NCBI GenBank assembly: GCA_964602655.1 | Contig: CAZRSF010000016.1 | Span: forward strand, 1-64,000 | Source: Moduliflexus sp964602655 | GTDB lineage: Bacteria > Moduliflexota > Moduliflexia > Moduliflexales > Moduliflexaceae | DNA: 64,000 bases | Direction: 5' to 3' | In this document: positions 26,278 through 35,259 of the stretch, in pieces | Layout of the letters: every line of letters starts with the position of its first letter | How positions within the stretch are numbered: the stretch's first letter is position 1 | Program-made: the position numbers and the translations under genes | The notes under the pieces: generated by a model | The model's database searches: none | The model's input: only the letters and a program-made list of their open reading frames with translations | Told to the model about the DNA's origin: nothing

Positions 26278-27780
26278 ATGAATCACTCGAATACACAAGT
26301 TTATTTGATCGGCGCGGGGCCGGGGGACGAAGAACTGTTGACGTTGAAGGCCAAACGCGCCCTTGAACGCTGTACTGCCGCGATGTATGATCGGTTGGCG
26401 AACCCGGCGATTCTGCGCTATCTGCCGGAGACGTGCGAACGCCATTATTGCGGCAAAGAGCCGGGGGCGCATTCCAAAACGCAGGCAGACATCAACGATC
26501 TGCTCGTGACGCTTGCGAAAGCGGGGCATGTCGTCGGCAGAATCAAAGGCGGCGATCCGTATGTCTTCGGCAGAGGCGGCGAAGAGGCGCTGCGCTTGCA
26601 GGCCGAAGGGATTGCGTTCGAGGTGATTCCCGGCATTTCGTCGGCGATTGCGGCCTTGAATTACGCCGGCATTCCGATTTCGCAGCGCGGCCTTGCCCAG
26701 AGCTTTCACGTCTTCACCGGTACGAGCGCCGAACGGCTCGACATCAACTGGCAGGCCGCCGCCGCGATTGACGGGACGCTGGTCTTTTTGATGGGACTCG
26801 GCAACATCGAACTGATTGTCGGCGCGTTGACGCAGTACGGCAAGTCGCCGCAGACGCCCTGCGCCGTGATTATGAAAGGGACGACCGCGCAGCAGAAAAG
26901 CGTGTTCGGCACGCTGGAAAATATCTGCGAACGCACCGCCGCCGCGCAACTCGAATCGCCGAGCATTATCGTCGTCGGCGCGGTCACGGAATTGGCGGAC
27001 AGACTGAACTGGTATGAACGCAAGCCGCTCTTCGGCTGCCATGTCTGCCTGACCCGCGCCAAAGAGCAGACGCAGGAACTCCGCGAACGCCTGCTCGACC
27101 TCGGCGCGGAAGTGACCGAAATTCCGACGATTGCGGTCGTCAAACATGAGGACGCGCTGCGCGACTATCTGCCGAAACTGCCGGGCTATCGCTGGATGGT
27201 TTTTACCAGCGTCAACGGCGTGAACACGTTTTTCGACGCGCTGAAAGCGCAGGAATACGACATCCGCCGGATTCGCGCCGATTTCGCCGCGATCGGCCCG
27301 GCGACCGCCAATGCGATCAAAGAGCGCGGCATTATGCCCGCCATTGTCGCCAAAGAATTCGTGGCGGAATCGCTCTTCGAAGCGCTGCGGAAACGCCTCG
27401 CGACCGGCGATACGGTCTTTGTGGCTCGCTCCAAACAGGCGCGTCCGTATTTGGTGGAACAACTCCGGGCGTTCGGCTGCGCGGTGGACGAAATTGTCGC
27501 CTATCGCGTCGAAACGCCGCAGACAAACGACGTCCGCCTTGATGACGTCAATGTCATCACCTTTACCAGCCCGACGACTGTGCGGCATTTGATTGACATG
27601 ATCGGCGTTGACCGGATTCGGGCGAAACGCCTGTTAGCCATCGGGCCGATTACGCTGAACGAATTGACGGCTCACGGCCTCACCGCCGATGTCTGCGATG
27701 AATATTCGGCAGACGGGATTATTGAAAAATTGCTTTTGACACCGCAACGACGCGAAGACGCAAAGAAAACAACGGTATAA
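26278..27780 (+). CDS. cobA-hemD: fused uroporphyrinogen-III C-methyltransferase / uroporphyrinogen-III synthase
   Basis: A 500-residue fusion. Residues 1-250 are the SAM-dependent methyltransferase (SUMT): LIGAGPGDEELLTLKA, RIKGGDPYVFGRGGEEA, PGISSAIAAL and FHVFTGT are all in order. Residues 255-490 form HemD, which closes the hydroxymethylbilane ring with inversion of ring D. Together they make precorrin-2, the branch point to sirohaem and cobalamin. AAGGAAATG lies before the start. hemB follows by 36 bases on the same strand, so both belong to one tetrapyrrole operon. The last 14 codons (TPQRREDAKKTTV) are read from a palindromic repeat, an extension not expected in the family. Confidence 0.95.
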   Translation: MNHSNTQVYLIGAGPGDEELLTLKAKRALERCTAAMYDRLANPAILRYLPETCERHYCGKEPGAHSKTQADINDLLVTLAKAGHVVGRIKGGDPYVFGRGGEEALRLQAEGIAFEVIPGISSAIAALNYAGIPISQRGLAQSFHVFTGTSAERLDINWQAAAAIDGTLVFLMGLGNIELIVGALTQYGKSPQTPCAVIMKGTTAQQKSVFGTLENICERTAAAQLESPSIIVVGAVTELADRLNWYERKPLFGCHVCLTRAKEQTQELRERLLDLGAEVTEIPTIAVVKHEDALRDYLPKLPGYRWMVFTSVNGVNTFFDALKAQEYDIRRIRADFAAIGPATANAIKERGIMPAIVAKEFVAESLFEALRKRLATGDTVFVARSKQARPYLVEQLRAFGCAVDEIVAYRVETPQTNDVRLDDVNVITFTSPTTVRHLIDMIGVDRIRAKRLLAIGPITLNELTAHGLTADVCDEYSADGIIEKLLLTPQRREDAKKTTV

Positions 27781-27808
27781 TCTCTTTGCGCCTTCGCGCC
27801 GTTGCGGT
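27741..27808. repeat. inverted repeat spanning the cobA-hemD stop codon, family E
   Basis: ACCGCAACGACGCGAAGACG-CAAAGA (27741 onward) pairs with TCTTTGCG-CCTTCGCGCCGTTGCGGT (to 27808), 68 bases in all with a central AAACAACGGTATAATC loop. Its left arm encodes the C-terminus of the fusion protein. The same CCGCAACG...CGTTGCGG palindrome type is seen in other environmental genomes. Confidence 0.7.
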
Positions 27809-27816
27809 AAAAAATT

Positions 27817-28788
27817 ATGTTCGCACGACACCGACGCTTACGCATGACGCCCGCAATTCGCGATTTGGTGCGGGAAACCGTCCTCACGCCGCTCGATTTC
27901 ATCTATCCGCTGTTTGTGGTGGAGGGGAAAAATATCAAGCAGGAAATCCCGTCATTGCCGGGAAATTACCATCTTTCGGTTGACCGCCTGTCGGAAATCC
28001 TGGAGCAGGTGCAGGCCGCCGGGGTGCGCAGCGTACTGCTGTTCGGCCTGCCGGATTCGAAAGATGAAATCGCCTCTTCGGCGTGGCAGAAAAACGGCGT
28101 GGTGCAGCAGGCGATTCGCCAGATCAAAAAGCAGTTTCCCGCGATCTGGGTCATCACCGACGTGTGCATGTGCCAATACACCAGTCATGGCCATTGCGGC
28201 ATCGTCAAAAACGGCGTGGTGCAAAACGACGAAACGTTGGAATACCTCGCCCGCATCGCCCTGTCGCACGCGCAGTTCGGGGCGGATATGGTGGCGCCGT
28301 CGGATATGATGGACGGACGCATTTTCATCATCAGAGGACGGCTCGACGGCGGCGGCTTTCCGAATGTGCCGATTATGGCGTACAGCGCGAAATATTCCTC
28401 CGGCTTTTACGGCCCATTCCGCGAAGCGGCGCATTCCGCCCCGCAATTCGGCGACCGCAATACCTATCAAATGGACCCGGCGAACCTGCGGCAGGCGATG
28501 CTGGAAATCGAAAACGACTTGCGCCAGGGCGCGGATGTGGTGATGATCAAACCGGCGTTAGCCTATCTGGACGTCATCCGCCATGCCCGCGACCGCTTCG
28601 ATGCGCCGATTGCCGCGTACAGCGTCAGCGGCGAATACGCGATGATCAAAGCCGCCGCCGAAAAGGGCTGGATTGACGAACGCCGCGTGGCAATGGAAAC
28701 GCTGACTGCGATCAAACGCGCCGGAGCGGATATGATTATCACCTATTACGCGCTCGACGCCTGCGGCTGGATGTTGGAAGTCGGATGA
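27817..28788 (+). CDS. hemB: delta-aminolevulinic acid dehydratase (porphobilinogen synthase)
   Basis: A 323-residue protein of standard HemB length. The zinc-type metal site is present (DVCMCQYTSHGHCGI, three cysteines). The Schiff-base lysine lies in VMIKPALAYLD, a second in MAYSAKYSS, and the YSVSGEYAM loop is complete. It condenses two 5-aminolevulinate to porphobilinogen in the cytoplasm. The three-cysteine site marks a zinc-dependent enzyme rather than the Mg-dependent type. It follows cobA-hemD on the same strand. No strong ribosome site is visible because the upstream sequence is the palindromic repeat. Confidence 0.97.
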   Translation: MFARHRRLRMTPAIRDLVRETVLTPLDFIYPLFVVEGKNIKQEIPSLPGNYHLSVDRLSEILEQVQAAGVRSVLLFGLPDSKDEIASSAWQKNGVVQQAIRQIKKQFPAIWVITDVCMCQYTSHGHCGIVKNGVVQNDETLEYLARIALSHAQFGADMVAPSDMMDGRIFIIRGRLDGGGFPNVPIMAYSAKYSSGFYGPFREAAHSAPQFGDRNTYQMDPANLRQAMLEIENDLRQGADVVMIKPALAYLDVIRHARDRFDAPIAAYSVSGEYAMIKAAAEKGWIDERRVAMETLTAIKRAGADMIITYYALDACGWMLEVG

Positions 28789-28854
28789 TTTCGGGTGACG
28801 TTCAGGGGGAAGCGCGATAAGTTCGTTCGCCGGGACGCCACCCGGCGCGACCTT

Positions 28855-29241
28855 TCAGAATATGCGAATTTGCGTGGCTGTTTTGAGTAAGCTGTCCTGG
28901 GTAATCAAGGTCAATCCATATTCCCATGCTGTCGCCGCAATAAACCTGTCTGCCGGGTCTTCATGCGGCAAGACAATCACACGGCTTTTTAACGCAATCT
29001 CATAGGTGAGAGGAGCTTCATGCACGCGACTGTTGAGTAATGCCTCTTGTACCCATTGCTGCGCAGGCAGATGCAAAACGATTCGTTGTTTCTCTGCCAA
29101 AACAAGAGTTTCCCATACTGAAATCGGAGAAAGAAACACATCATGCGTATCGCTTTCAAGCGCCTGCCGAATAGGCGGCGAAAGTTTGAACGGCTCCAAA
29201 AGACTCCAAAGCCAGATGTGCGTATCCAATAAAAATTTCAT
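28855..29241 (-). CDS. VapC-like PIN-domain toxin
   Basis: A 128-residue PIN protein. The first acidic residue is in LLDTHIWLWSL, the second in SVWETLVLAEK, and the third pair in HEDPADRFIAATA, so the catalytic set of a PIN ribonuclease is complete. It belongs to the 'DTHIWLW' subgroup. The start codon overlaps the stop of the upstream antitoxin by four bases (ATGA), the usual VapBC coupling. A longer in-frame start exists at 29334 but lies inside the antitoxin gene. Confidence 0.9.
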   Translation of the reverse strand: MKFLLDTHIWLWSLLEPFKLSPPIRQALESDTHDVFLSPISVWETLVLAEKQRIVLHLPAQQWVQEALLNSRVHEAPLTYEIALKSRVIVLPHEDPADRFIAATAWEYGLTLITQDSLLKTATQIRIF

Positions 29242-29495
29242 GGCCGTAGCGCCTCCCAAACAACGAGATCGCCATGTGTCGGCGACACGATATCGCCAAT
29301 AATTTCCCCCGTATCCGCCATGCAGCCTAACCATGACGTTTGAGACGGCGAATACCGTCCTGGCGCGATTCGCAAAAAAGATTGAGCAGCGGCTAAAAAT
29401 TTCGCCTCTTCCAGTAAACTTTCTTCCAATTCTTTTAATCGTTGCCGAACCCGTTCTTTTGGCAGCGATTCTGGAATCGTAATCGTCATTTGCAT
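29238..29495 (-). CDS. VapB-like antitoxin
   Basis: An 85-residue protein, start placed at 29495 because GGAGGAGG lies seven bases upstream. The N-terminus (MTITIPESLPKERVRQRLKE) is consistent with a small antitoxin DNA-binding region; it overlaps the PIN toxin gene by four bases. The C-terminal half (LGCMADTGEIIGDIVSPTHGD) may wrap the toxin. The family is not firmly identified. Confidence 0.75.
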   Translation of the reverse strand: MQMTITIPESLPKERVRQRLKELEESLLEEAKFLAAAQSFLRIAPGRYSPSQTSWLGCMADTGEIIGDIVSPTHGDLVVWEALRP

Positions 29496-29552
29496 AAAGA
29501 TTCCTCCTCCATAAAGCATCTTGCCATCATCATTCGTTGTCAATCAAACGCT

Positions 29553-30431
29553 CTATCCAATCTTCTGGGAATGCCATGCGGCATGACGGGCGCGGAGGGC
29601 GGCGACCATGTCGGGCGTGATCGGCTCTTGCCCTAAGTGTCTTAAGCCGTCTTTCCAGCCGTGTTGATCCGTGCCGCCGCTGACCAATAATTTGAATTGC
29701 CGGGCAATATCCGACAAATAGCGGCGGGCGGCGGCATCCACGCGGGGATGAAACAGTTCCAACCCATCCAGCCCCATTTCCACCAGCATGGCAAGATGTT
29801 CGGGGCGAAAACGCGCATGACGTCCGGTCAGCGTCGTCGGATGCGCTAAGATGGCGACGCCGCCGATCTGGTGAATCAATTCTATCGCCTGATAAATCGA
29901 AAAGGTCGCGCTGCGGAGATGGTCTTTGGCGCGATGCAGAATCTGCACCACCTCCTGCCATTCGCTCGCGTAGCCTTTGCGCTGAAAAGCGTGCGCAAGG
30001 TGCAATCCGCCGGGATAATGCGGGTTTTCAGTCAGCACGTCCTCAAGCGCCATCGGATAGCCGAGGCGCGTCAGACGGTCGCATAAATCCGCCATGCGCT
30101 CGCACACATCCTGAAACGCGGTCTGCTCGAAGGCGCGAAACGCCGCATGATCCACGTCAATAAAATAGCCCAATACGTCCGTGTCGTCGTCTTCGATGGG
30201 AATATCGCAATGCGGCCAATGGCAGGTGAATTCGATGGCCGGAATCAGTTCGAGGCCGAGTCGCTGCGCAATCGGCAGCCCGGCGCGATGGCCGTTGGCA
30301 TTGTCGTGATCGGTGAACGCGACGGTCAGAATGCCGCGTTTGGCGGCATAGCGCAGAATCTGCTCCGGCGTGAATTTGCCGTCAGAGTAAGTCGTATGAA
30401 TATGTAAATCAATAGAAGCGGTCTCGTGCAT
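29553..30431 (-). CDS. PHP-domain metal-dependent phosphoesterase
   Basis: A 292-residue protein from ATG 30431. The PHP motifs are clear: DLHIHTTYSDG, then AFTDHDNANG, then GGVAILAHPTTL and GGTDQHGW, giving the metal-binding His/Asp set. It resembles the TrpH/YciV family (RNase AM, or 3',5'-nucleoside bisphosphate phosphatase). The reaction may be nucleotide or RNA phosphate removal. A start further upstream is possible but reads low-quality sequence without a ribosome site. Confidence 0.85.
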   Translation of the reverse strand: MHETASIDLHIHTTYSDGKFTPEQILRYAAKRGILTVAFTDHDNANGHRAGLPIAQRLGLELIPAIEFTCHWPHCDIPIEDDDTDVLGYFIDVDHAAFRAFEQTAFQDVCERMADLCDRLTRLGYPMALEDVLTENPHYPGGLHLAHAFQRKGYASEWQEVVQILHRAKDHLRSATFSIYQAIELIHQIGGVAILAHPTTLTGRHARFRPEHLAMLVEMGLDGLELFHPRVDAAARRYLSDIARQFKLLVSGGTDQHGWKDGLRHLGQEPITPDMVAALRARHAAWHSQKIG

Positions 30432-30559
30432 GACAGTCAATCGTATGGTGTTTTGAGGCGCTGTCAAGGTTTTTCTGTGTGAATCAGAGCAGCGCGACTT
30501 TTTTATTGACAATGCCGCGTAGATGATGAAGTGCTTGCCGATGAGTCGAATTCAGAAAG

Positions 30560-30646
30560 AATAGAACACTGATCGGACTGATTCGGCTGATTTTCACTGA
30601 TAACATCTGTGCAGAACGGTCAAATCAGCCCGATCAGTGTTCTATT
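30560..30646. repeat. long inverted repeat, family B (copy 2)
   Basis: An 87-base element starting AATAGAACACTGATCGG and ending CCGATCAGTGTTCTATT. Ends and degenerate CTGAT core match copy 1 (4812-4923). It ends 32 bases before the DUF554 start codon, so it forms part of that gene's 5' region. Confidence 0.8.
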
Positions 30647-30678
30647 TTTTACGCGAAATTTTCACAAAAAGGAGCCTT

Positions 30679-31362
30679 ATGCTGGGATCAGGAACATTGA
30701 TTAACACTGCCGCCGTGATTGCGGGCAGCCTCGTGGGGTTGCTCGTCCATTCGAAACTCCCGCCGAGAATTATCGCGATTACGTTTCAGGGGATTGGCTT
30801 ATTTACGGTGTTTATCGGCTTTTTTATGGCGCAAAAAACGCAGAATCCGCTCGTGATGATTCTGAGCATCGTACTCGGCGCGATCCTCGGAGAAGGGATC
30901 GATCTCGCCAAACATCTCGAACGTTTCAGCGGCTTTTTGAAGACAACAGTCCGTTCCGATAACGAACGCTTTTCAGAAGGATTGATCACCGCGTTCCTCC
31001 TCTTCTGCATGGGTTCGATGACGATTATGGGCGCAATCGAAGAGGGCATGGGACAGCCGCCGAAACTCTTCCTCGCCAAGTCCGTGCTGGACGGCTTTTC
31101 CGCCATCGCCTTATCCACGACCTTCGGCGTCGGCGTGCTCTGCTCGGCGCTGCCGCTGCTGATTTATCAGGGCGGCTTGACGCTCTTATTTGCCGGAGCG
31201 CTGCACAACCTGCCAGCGGCAGTCATCGGCGAAATCTCCGCTGTCGGCGGCCTGCTCCTGATCGGGCTTGGCATCACGATTTTAGAGATCAAAACGATCA
31301 AAATCCTCAATATGCTCCCGGCTCTGCTGATCGCCGGAATTCTGGCGTATTTTATGTTATAA
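30679..31362 (+). CDS. DUF554 membrane protein
   Basis: A 227-residue membrane protein, start placed at 30679 because AAAAAGGAG lies just upstream. The opening GSGTLINTAAVIAGSLVG and the later LGAILGEGIDL are characteristic of DUF554 (YdfK family). About six or seven hydrophobic helices are present. Function unknown; no metal or nucleotide motif. Confidence 0.9.
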   Translation: MLGSGTLINTAAVIAGSLVGLLVHSKLPPRIIAITFQGIGLFTVFIGFFMAQKTQNPLVMILSIVLGAILGEGIDLAKHLERFSGFLKTTVRSDNERFSEGLITAFLLFCMGSMTIMGAIEEGMGQPPKLFLAKSVLDGFSAIALSTTFGVGVLCSALPLLIYQGGLTLLFAGALHNLPAAVIGEISAVGGLLLIGLGITILEIKTIKILNMLPALLIAGILAYFML

Positions 31363-31414
31363 AAAGCGTGTTGATATTAACAGAATTGACATGATTAAAG
31401 AGGATGTACATTCT

Positions 31415-31606
31415 ATGATCGATTTTCATTGGCAATACATCACTGACGAACACGGCCTGAAAACGGCGGTGCTAAAAGAATATGCCTATTTCAAGCAATA
31501 CGCCACCCTGAAACAGGGCTTGACGGAAGCGTTTCAAGAAATCCGAGATATTGAAAGCGGGAAGACCGTCGGCAAGACGCTTCAGGAGTTTTTGAATGAG
31601 TGTTGA
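31415..31606 (+). CDS. small hypothetical protein, antitoxin-like
   Basis: A 63-residue protein (a start at 31391 would add eight residues). Helical and acidic (LKQGLTEAFQEIRDIESGKT), ending TLQEFLNEC, which resembles small antitoxins of the RelB/ParD or DUF2281 type. No toxin follows: the next gene is the AT-rich zinc-ribbon gene, so it is either an orphan or its partner was displaced by that island. GAGGATG lies upstream of the ATG. Confidence 0.5.
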   Translation: MIDFHWQYITDEHGLKTAVLKEYAYFKQYATLKQGLTEAFQEIRDIESGKTVGKTLQEFLNEC

Positions 31607-31653
31607 GATTACTTCTTTTTTTAGGCATCAATAAATTGTAACCCCCAAAGATC

Positions 31654-33558
31654 ATGAGCAGAAAATTAACAATCGAAGACATGCAAAAAATTGCGAAAGA
31701 ACGTGATGGGAGATGTTTGTCAGATATTTATATAAATAATAGGATACAGCTTAGATGGGAATGTGGAAAATGCAGTTATCAGTGGGAAGCTAAAGCAGGT
31801 GACGTTAAAAATAAAGGGAGTTGGTGTCCAATCTGTGCATATAAACGACGCGCAGAGTCTCAAAAACTTGGGATTAAAGAAATTCAAAAGGTTGCCGAAG
31901 AATATGGAGGGAAATGTTTATCGAATACGTATATAAACGCTAACGCAAAGTTATTATGGCAATGTGCAGATGGTCATCAATGGGAAAGTACGCCAGCCAA
32001 TATAAAACAAGGTTATTGGTGTCCATATTGTGCAGGCAATGTGAAAGATACAATTGAAAATATGTGGGAAATTGCAGCGAATCGAGGTGGAAAATGTCTT
32101 TCAGATTCGTATATAAATAACCAGACAAAACTGTTATGGGAATGTGAGAATGGACATCAATGGAAAACAACTCCTGTTGGTATAAAACAGGGGTATTGGT
32201 GTCCTCACTGCGCACAAGTTGCCAAGAAAACAATCGAGGAGATTCGGAGAATAGCAAAAGAACGAGGGGGAAAGTGCCTGTCAAATGTGTATAAAAACGG
32301 TAAAACAAGATTATTGTGGCAATGTGGTGAAGGTCATATATGGAAAACGACCGCAAATGTCATTTTAAGGGGTTGCTGGTGTCCTAAATGTTCATCTGGA
32401 TTGGGAGAAAGAATTTGTCGGGAATTCTTTGAGCAGTTATTTGGAAAAAAATTTTCCAAGAGTTACCCAAAATGGTTAAAAAACCATAAAGGAAATCGAA
32501 TGGAACTTGATGGGTATTGTGAATCACTTGGGTTTGCGTTCGAACATCATGGAGAACAGCATTATTCAACGAAGAATCAATTTATAAAAACTGAAGAAGC
32601 ACTTAAAGAAAGGCAAAAAGCAGATCAAATCAAAAAAACGCTATGTACACAGCGAAAGATCACCTTAATTGAGATTCCAGAAGTTCCTTCTCGACTATGC
32701 ATAGAAGATGTTAGGGCATTCATTAAAAGTCAATGCCTTCAATATGGAATCCCTCTACCCGCTAATTTTGATACCCAACAAGTAGATTTAAAAAAAGCCT
32801 ATGCAACATCTGGCGCAAGAGAGATGCTAAATGAGTTACAAAAAGTTGCGAAAAAACACCGAGGAAACTGCCTCTCAGACGTTTATATAAACAATAATAC
32901 GAAACTCTTATGGGAATGTATCAAAGGTCATCAATGGAAAGCTACTCCACATGGGATTAAAAGTGGTGGTTGGTGTCCATATTGTAGTGGTTTGGCTAAA
33001 CTAAAAATTGAAGACATGCAAAGAATGGCGGAAGAACGAAAAGGAAAGTGCCTATCAAATACATACGCCAATAATAGAACAAAACTATTATGGGAGTGCG
33101 CTTATGGTCATCAATGGAAAGCTACGCCACATGGGATCAGAAGTGGTGTTTGGTGCCCATTTTGTGGTGGTAGTGCCAAAGGTACGATTGAACAAATGCA
33201 AAAAATAGCGGAAAATAAAGGCGGAAAATGCTTATCCGTTACCTATATGGGAAAAGATACAAAGCTCGCATGGGAATGCACTCAAGGACATCGGTGGGAG
33301 GCGCGACCCCATGATATAAAACAAGGACATTGGTGTCCGTATTGTGCTGGTTTAGCGAAGGGAACGATTGAGGAAATGCGAAATATTGCCAATAAACGTG
33401 GAGGAAAATGTTTGTCAAATGCCTACACTAATAATAGAATTAAGTTAAAATGGGAATGTGCACAAGGTCATCAGTGGGAAGCCAGACCTGATAGTATAAA
33501 AAATAAAGGCAATTGGTGCCCAATTTGTATGAGACTTAAGAAGAGTAACCAATTATAA
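31654..33558 (+). CDS. zinc-ribbon repeat protein with embedded restriction-endonuclease-like domain
   Basis: A 634-residue protein made of eight near-identical modules of about 60 residues. Each has an I-x-x-M-x-x-I-A helix, GGKCLS, LLWEC, GHQWK and WCPYC, so each gives one CxxH or CxxC plus CPxC zinc site. Repeats 1-4 precede, and 5-8 follow, an insert of about 160 residues starting GERICREFFEQLFG. The insert shows MELDGY then FEHHGEQHY, an Asp...Glu-x-Gln pattern of PD-(D/E)XK/Vsr-like nucleases. The zinc modules probably bind nucleic acid. The gene is much more AT-rich than its flanks and is followed by a DUF3644 gene after four bases. Acquisition by transfer is likely. Confidence 0.8.
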   Translation: MSRKLTIEDMQKIAKERDGRCLSDIYINNRIQLRWECGKCSYQWEAKAGDVKNKGSWCPICAYKRRAESQKLGIKEIQKVAEEYGGKCLSNTYINANAKLLWQCADGHQWESTPANIKQGYWCPYCAGNVKDTIENMWEIAANRGGKCLSDSYINNQTKLLWECENGHQWKTTPVGIKQGYWCPHCAQVAKKTIEEIRRIAKERGGKCLSNVYKNGKTRLLWQCGEGHIWKTTANVILRGCWCPKCSSGLGERICREFFEQLFGKKFSKSYPKWLKNHKGNRMELDGYCESLGFAFEHHGEQHYSTKNQFIKTEEALKERQKADQIKKTLCTQRKITLIEIPEVPSRLCIEDVRAFIKSQCLQYGIPLPANFDTQQVDLKKAYATSGAREMLNELQKVAKKHRGNCLSDVYINNNTKLLWECIKGHQWKATPHGIKSGGWCPYCSGLAKLKIEDMQRMAEERKGKCLSNTYANNRTKLLWECAYGHQWKATPHGIRSGVWCPFCGGSAKGTIEQMQKIAENKGGKCLSVTYMGKDTKLAWECTQGHRWEARPHDIKQGHWCPYCAGLAKGTIEEMRNIANKRGGKCLSNAYTNNRIKLKWECAQGHQWEARPDSIKNKGNWCPICMRLKKSNQL

Positions 33559-33562
33559 AATT

Positions 33563-34579
33563 ATGACTGATATAAAACCTGACTTAACCAAAAATCTTGT
33601 TCAGAATTCAAAGGCAGCTATGATTGCTGCGATAGAAGTTCATAATAAACCTCTTTTCACTTATAGATATGAAGTTTGTACTCTATTGGTAATTAATGCT
33701 TGGGAACTTATATTTAAAGCGTATATTAATAAAAATCTAAAACATGTTAAGCTATTTTTCGATGACGGAAAAACTAAACCTTTTGAGGAGTGTTTAGGCT
33801 GTATAGCGAGTGAACTTGGAAATAGATTTATTATTGCAAAAGAAAGTATTGAAAAGCTATACGCTTATCGTAATAGTATTGCTCATTTTTATTCAGACAA
33901 TCTTGATATTGTAATTTATTCATTGCTCAAACCTAATGTAGAATTTTACGTAGCGTTTATTAAAGAATCTTTTGGAATTGATTTGATAAAAGAAACAGGT
34001 TTAATTCTTTTGCCTATAGGATTTTATAGGCCATATTCTCCTATTGATTTTTTATCAATCAAATCAAATATTCAAAATTCTTCAGTCGAAATAAAATCGT
34101 TTATCGAAAGTATTATAGATACATCGAAAAGACTTCTACAACTGGGCATCGAAGATTCTATTTTGGTAGATTTTAAAATGAATATAATTAACGAGAATAG
34201 AATAAAAAATGCTGATTTGATAGCAGGAATTAATAATAGCAATCCTCAGAATAATCTAATAAAAATATATAATTTCCTTAGCGATGTAACTATATCTGAT
34301 GATCCTAATGCTAAAAAGATAAAAATCGAGGAAACAAGTTTACTTGATGATCTTTACACCGAAACTTACCATGATGTTGTCGAAAATTGTAAGACATCGT
34401 TTTTTGATTTTAAACGGAATAATCAATTTGCTCATATTATGGCTTCTCTTAAAGATAATCCAGACTTTCATTATATTCGTTACTTAAATCCGAAAACTAA
34501 AAAAGGAGGATCAAGAGATTATTATTCAAAAGCGGTTTATAAAGAACTTGAAAAGCATTATACTCGTAATTTAGTATAA
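33563..34579 (+). CDS. DUF3644 protein with HEPN-like Rx4H motif
   Basis: A 338-residue protein. The opening (LVQNSKAAMIAAIEVHNKP) and the helix with LLVINAWELIFKAYI match DUF3644. At residues 103-108 the sequence RNSIAH has the R-x4-H spacing of HEPN ribonucleases, set in helix AYRNSIAHFY. The rest is helical, with no recognised enzyme motif. It starts four bases after the zinc-ribbon nuclease gene and shares its AT-rich composition, so the two were probably acquired together. RNase activity is inferred from the motif and not established for this family here. Confidence 0.75.
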   Translation: MTDIKPDLTKNLVQNSKAAMIAAIEVHNKPLFTYRYEVCTLLVINAWELIFKAYINKNLKHVKLFFDDGKTKPFEECLGCIASELGNRFIIAKESIEKLYAYRNSIAHFYSDNLDIVIYSLLKPNVEFYVAFIKESFGIDLIKETGLILLPIGFYRPYSPIDFLSIKSNIQNSSVEIKSFIESIIDTSKRLLQLGIEDSILVDFKMNIINENRIKNADLIAGINNSNPQNNLIKIYNFLSDVTISDDPNAKKIKIEETSLLDDLYTETYHDVVENCKTSFFDFKRNNQFAHIMASLKDNPDFHYIRYLNPKTKKGGSRDYYSKAVYKELEKHYTRNLV

Positions 34580-34691
34580 AAGTATAGCCTATTGATTCCA
34601 GCATTTTTGAAAAAGATACGAGAAAATTTGACGGCGACGCAGTTTCGCTTTGAGTGCGAATGTTGTAATGCCTGCGACAAGCGGTGACTCG

Positions 34692-34970
34692 ATGATGAAT
34701 TTCAAACAGAAAGAATTGATTGACACATTTTTTCAGACCGTGAAAGCAAAATTTCCCGAAGTCGAACTGCTTGGCGTCACGGAAAGCCCGGAAGACCCCA
34801 GCGATTTATGGGTGAATGTCACTGCGCCGAAAGATGAAGATCGGGAAATCGCGATGACGGAATTCGCCTGTGATAAAACGACGGACATGCTCCTGGATTA
34901 TGGCTATCATATTTTGATCATGCCGCGTCATTCGTACCGGCAGCAGGCCGCGAATGCCGCGCTTTCTTAA
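34692..34970 (+). CDS. small hypothetical protein
   Basis: A 92-residue acidic protein from ATG 34692 (a start at 34650 is possible). No recognised domain; mixed alpha/beta (KFPEVELLGVTESPEDPSD). It precedes the VapBC pair by 18 bases and returns to the host base composition. A role in the toxin-antitoxin locus cannot be excluded, but nothing in the sequence shows it. Confidence 0.5.
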   Translation: MMNFKQKELIDTFFQTVKAKFPEVELLGVTESPEDPSDLWVNVTAPKDEDREIAMTEFACDKTTDMLLDYGYHILIMPRHSYRQQAANAALS

Positions 34971-34988
34971 ATGAACGGAGGTAAACGC

Positions 34989-35258
34989 ATGATGACCATG
35001 CAATTGACATTAAGCGAGACCGAACAGGCATCGTTAACGATGTTGGCGCAGTCAACAGGAAAAAATATGAACGATCTCTTGCATGAGGCCATTCGGACGC
35101 TGTTGCAGCAGCCGACGCGCAACGACCGCCGCCTCTTGTTGCGGCAAGCGTGTGGTATCTGGAAAGATCGCGGCGATATCCCTTCGTTGACGACATTACG
35201 CCAGGAATTCGACGCCAGAATATTTGAACACGCAGAACAAGAAGAGGAACGCGGGTGA
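34989..35258 (+). CDS. antitoxin of VapBC pair
   Basis: An 89-residue protein, start at 34989 because GGAGG lies seven bases upstream. The first 50 residues (LTLSETEQASLTMLAQSTGK, then NDLLHEAIRTLL) form a ribbon-helix-helix-like region typical of antitoxins. It ends one base before the PIN toxin start codon. Confidence 0.8.
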   Translation: MMTMQLTLSETEQASLTMLAQSTGKNMNDLLHEAIRTLLQQPTRNDRRLLLRQACGIWKDRGDIPSLTTLRQEFDARIFEHAEQEEERG

Positions 35259-35259
35259 T

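Noticed and set aside
26251..27588. Long open minus-strand frame (445 residues) across cobA-hemD
   Set aside because: It lies antisense to a clear fused enzyme and has Arg/Phe-rich, domain-free composition typical of a shadow frame in GC-rich coding DNA.
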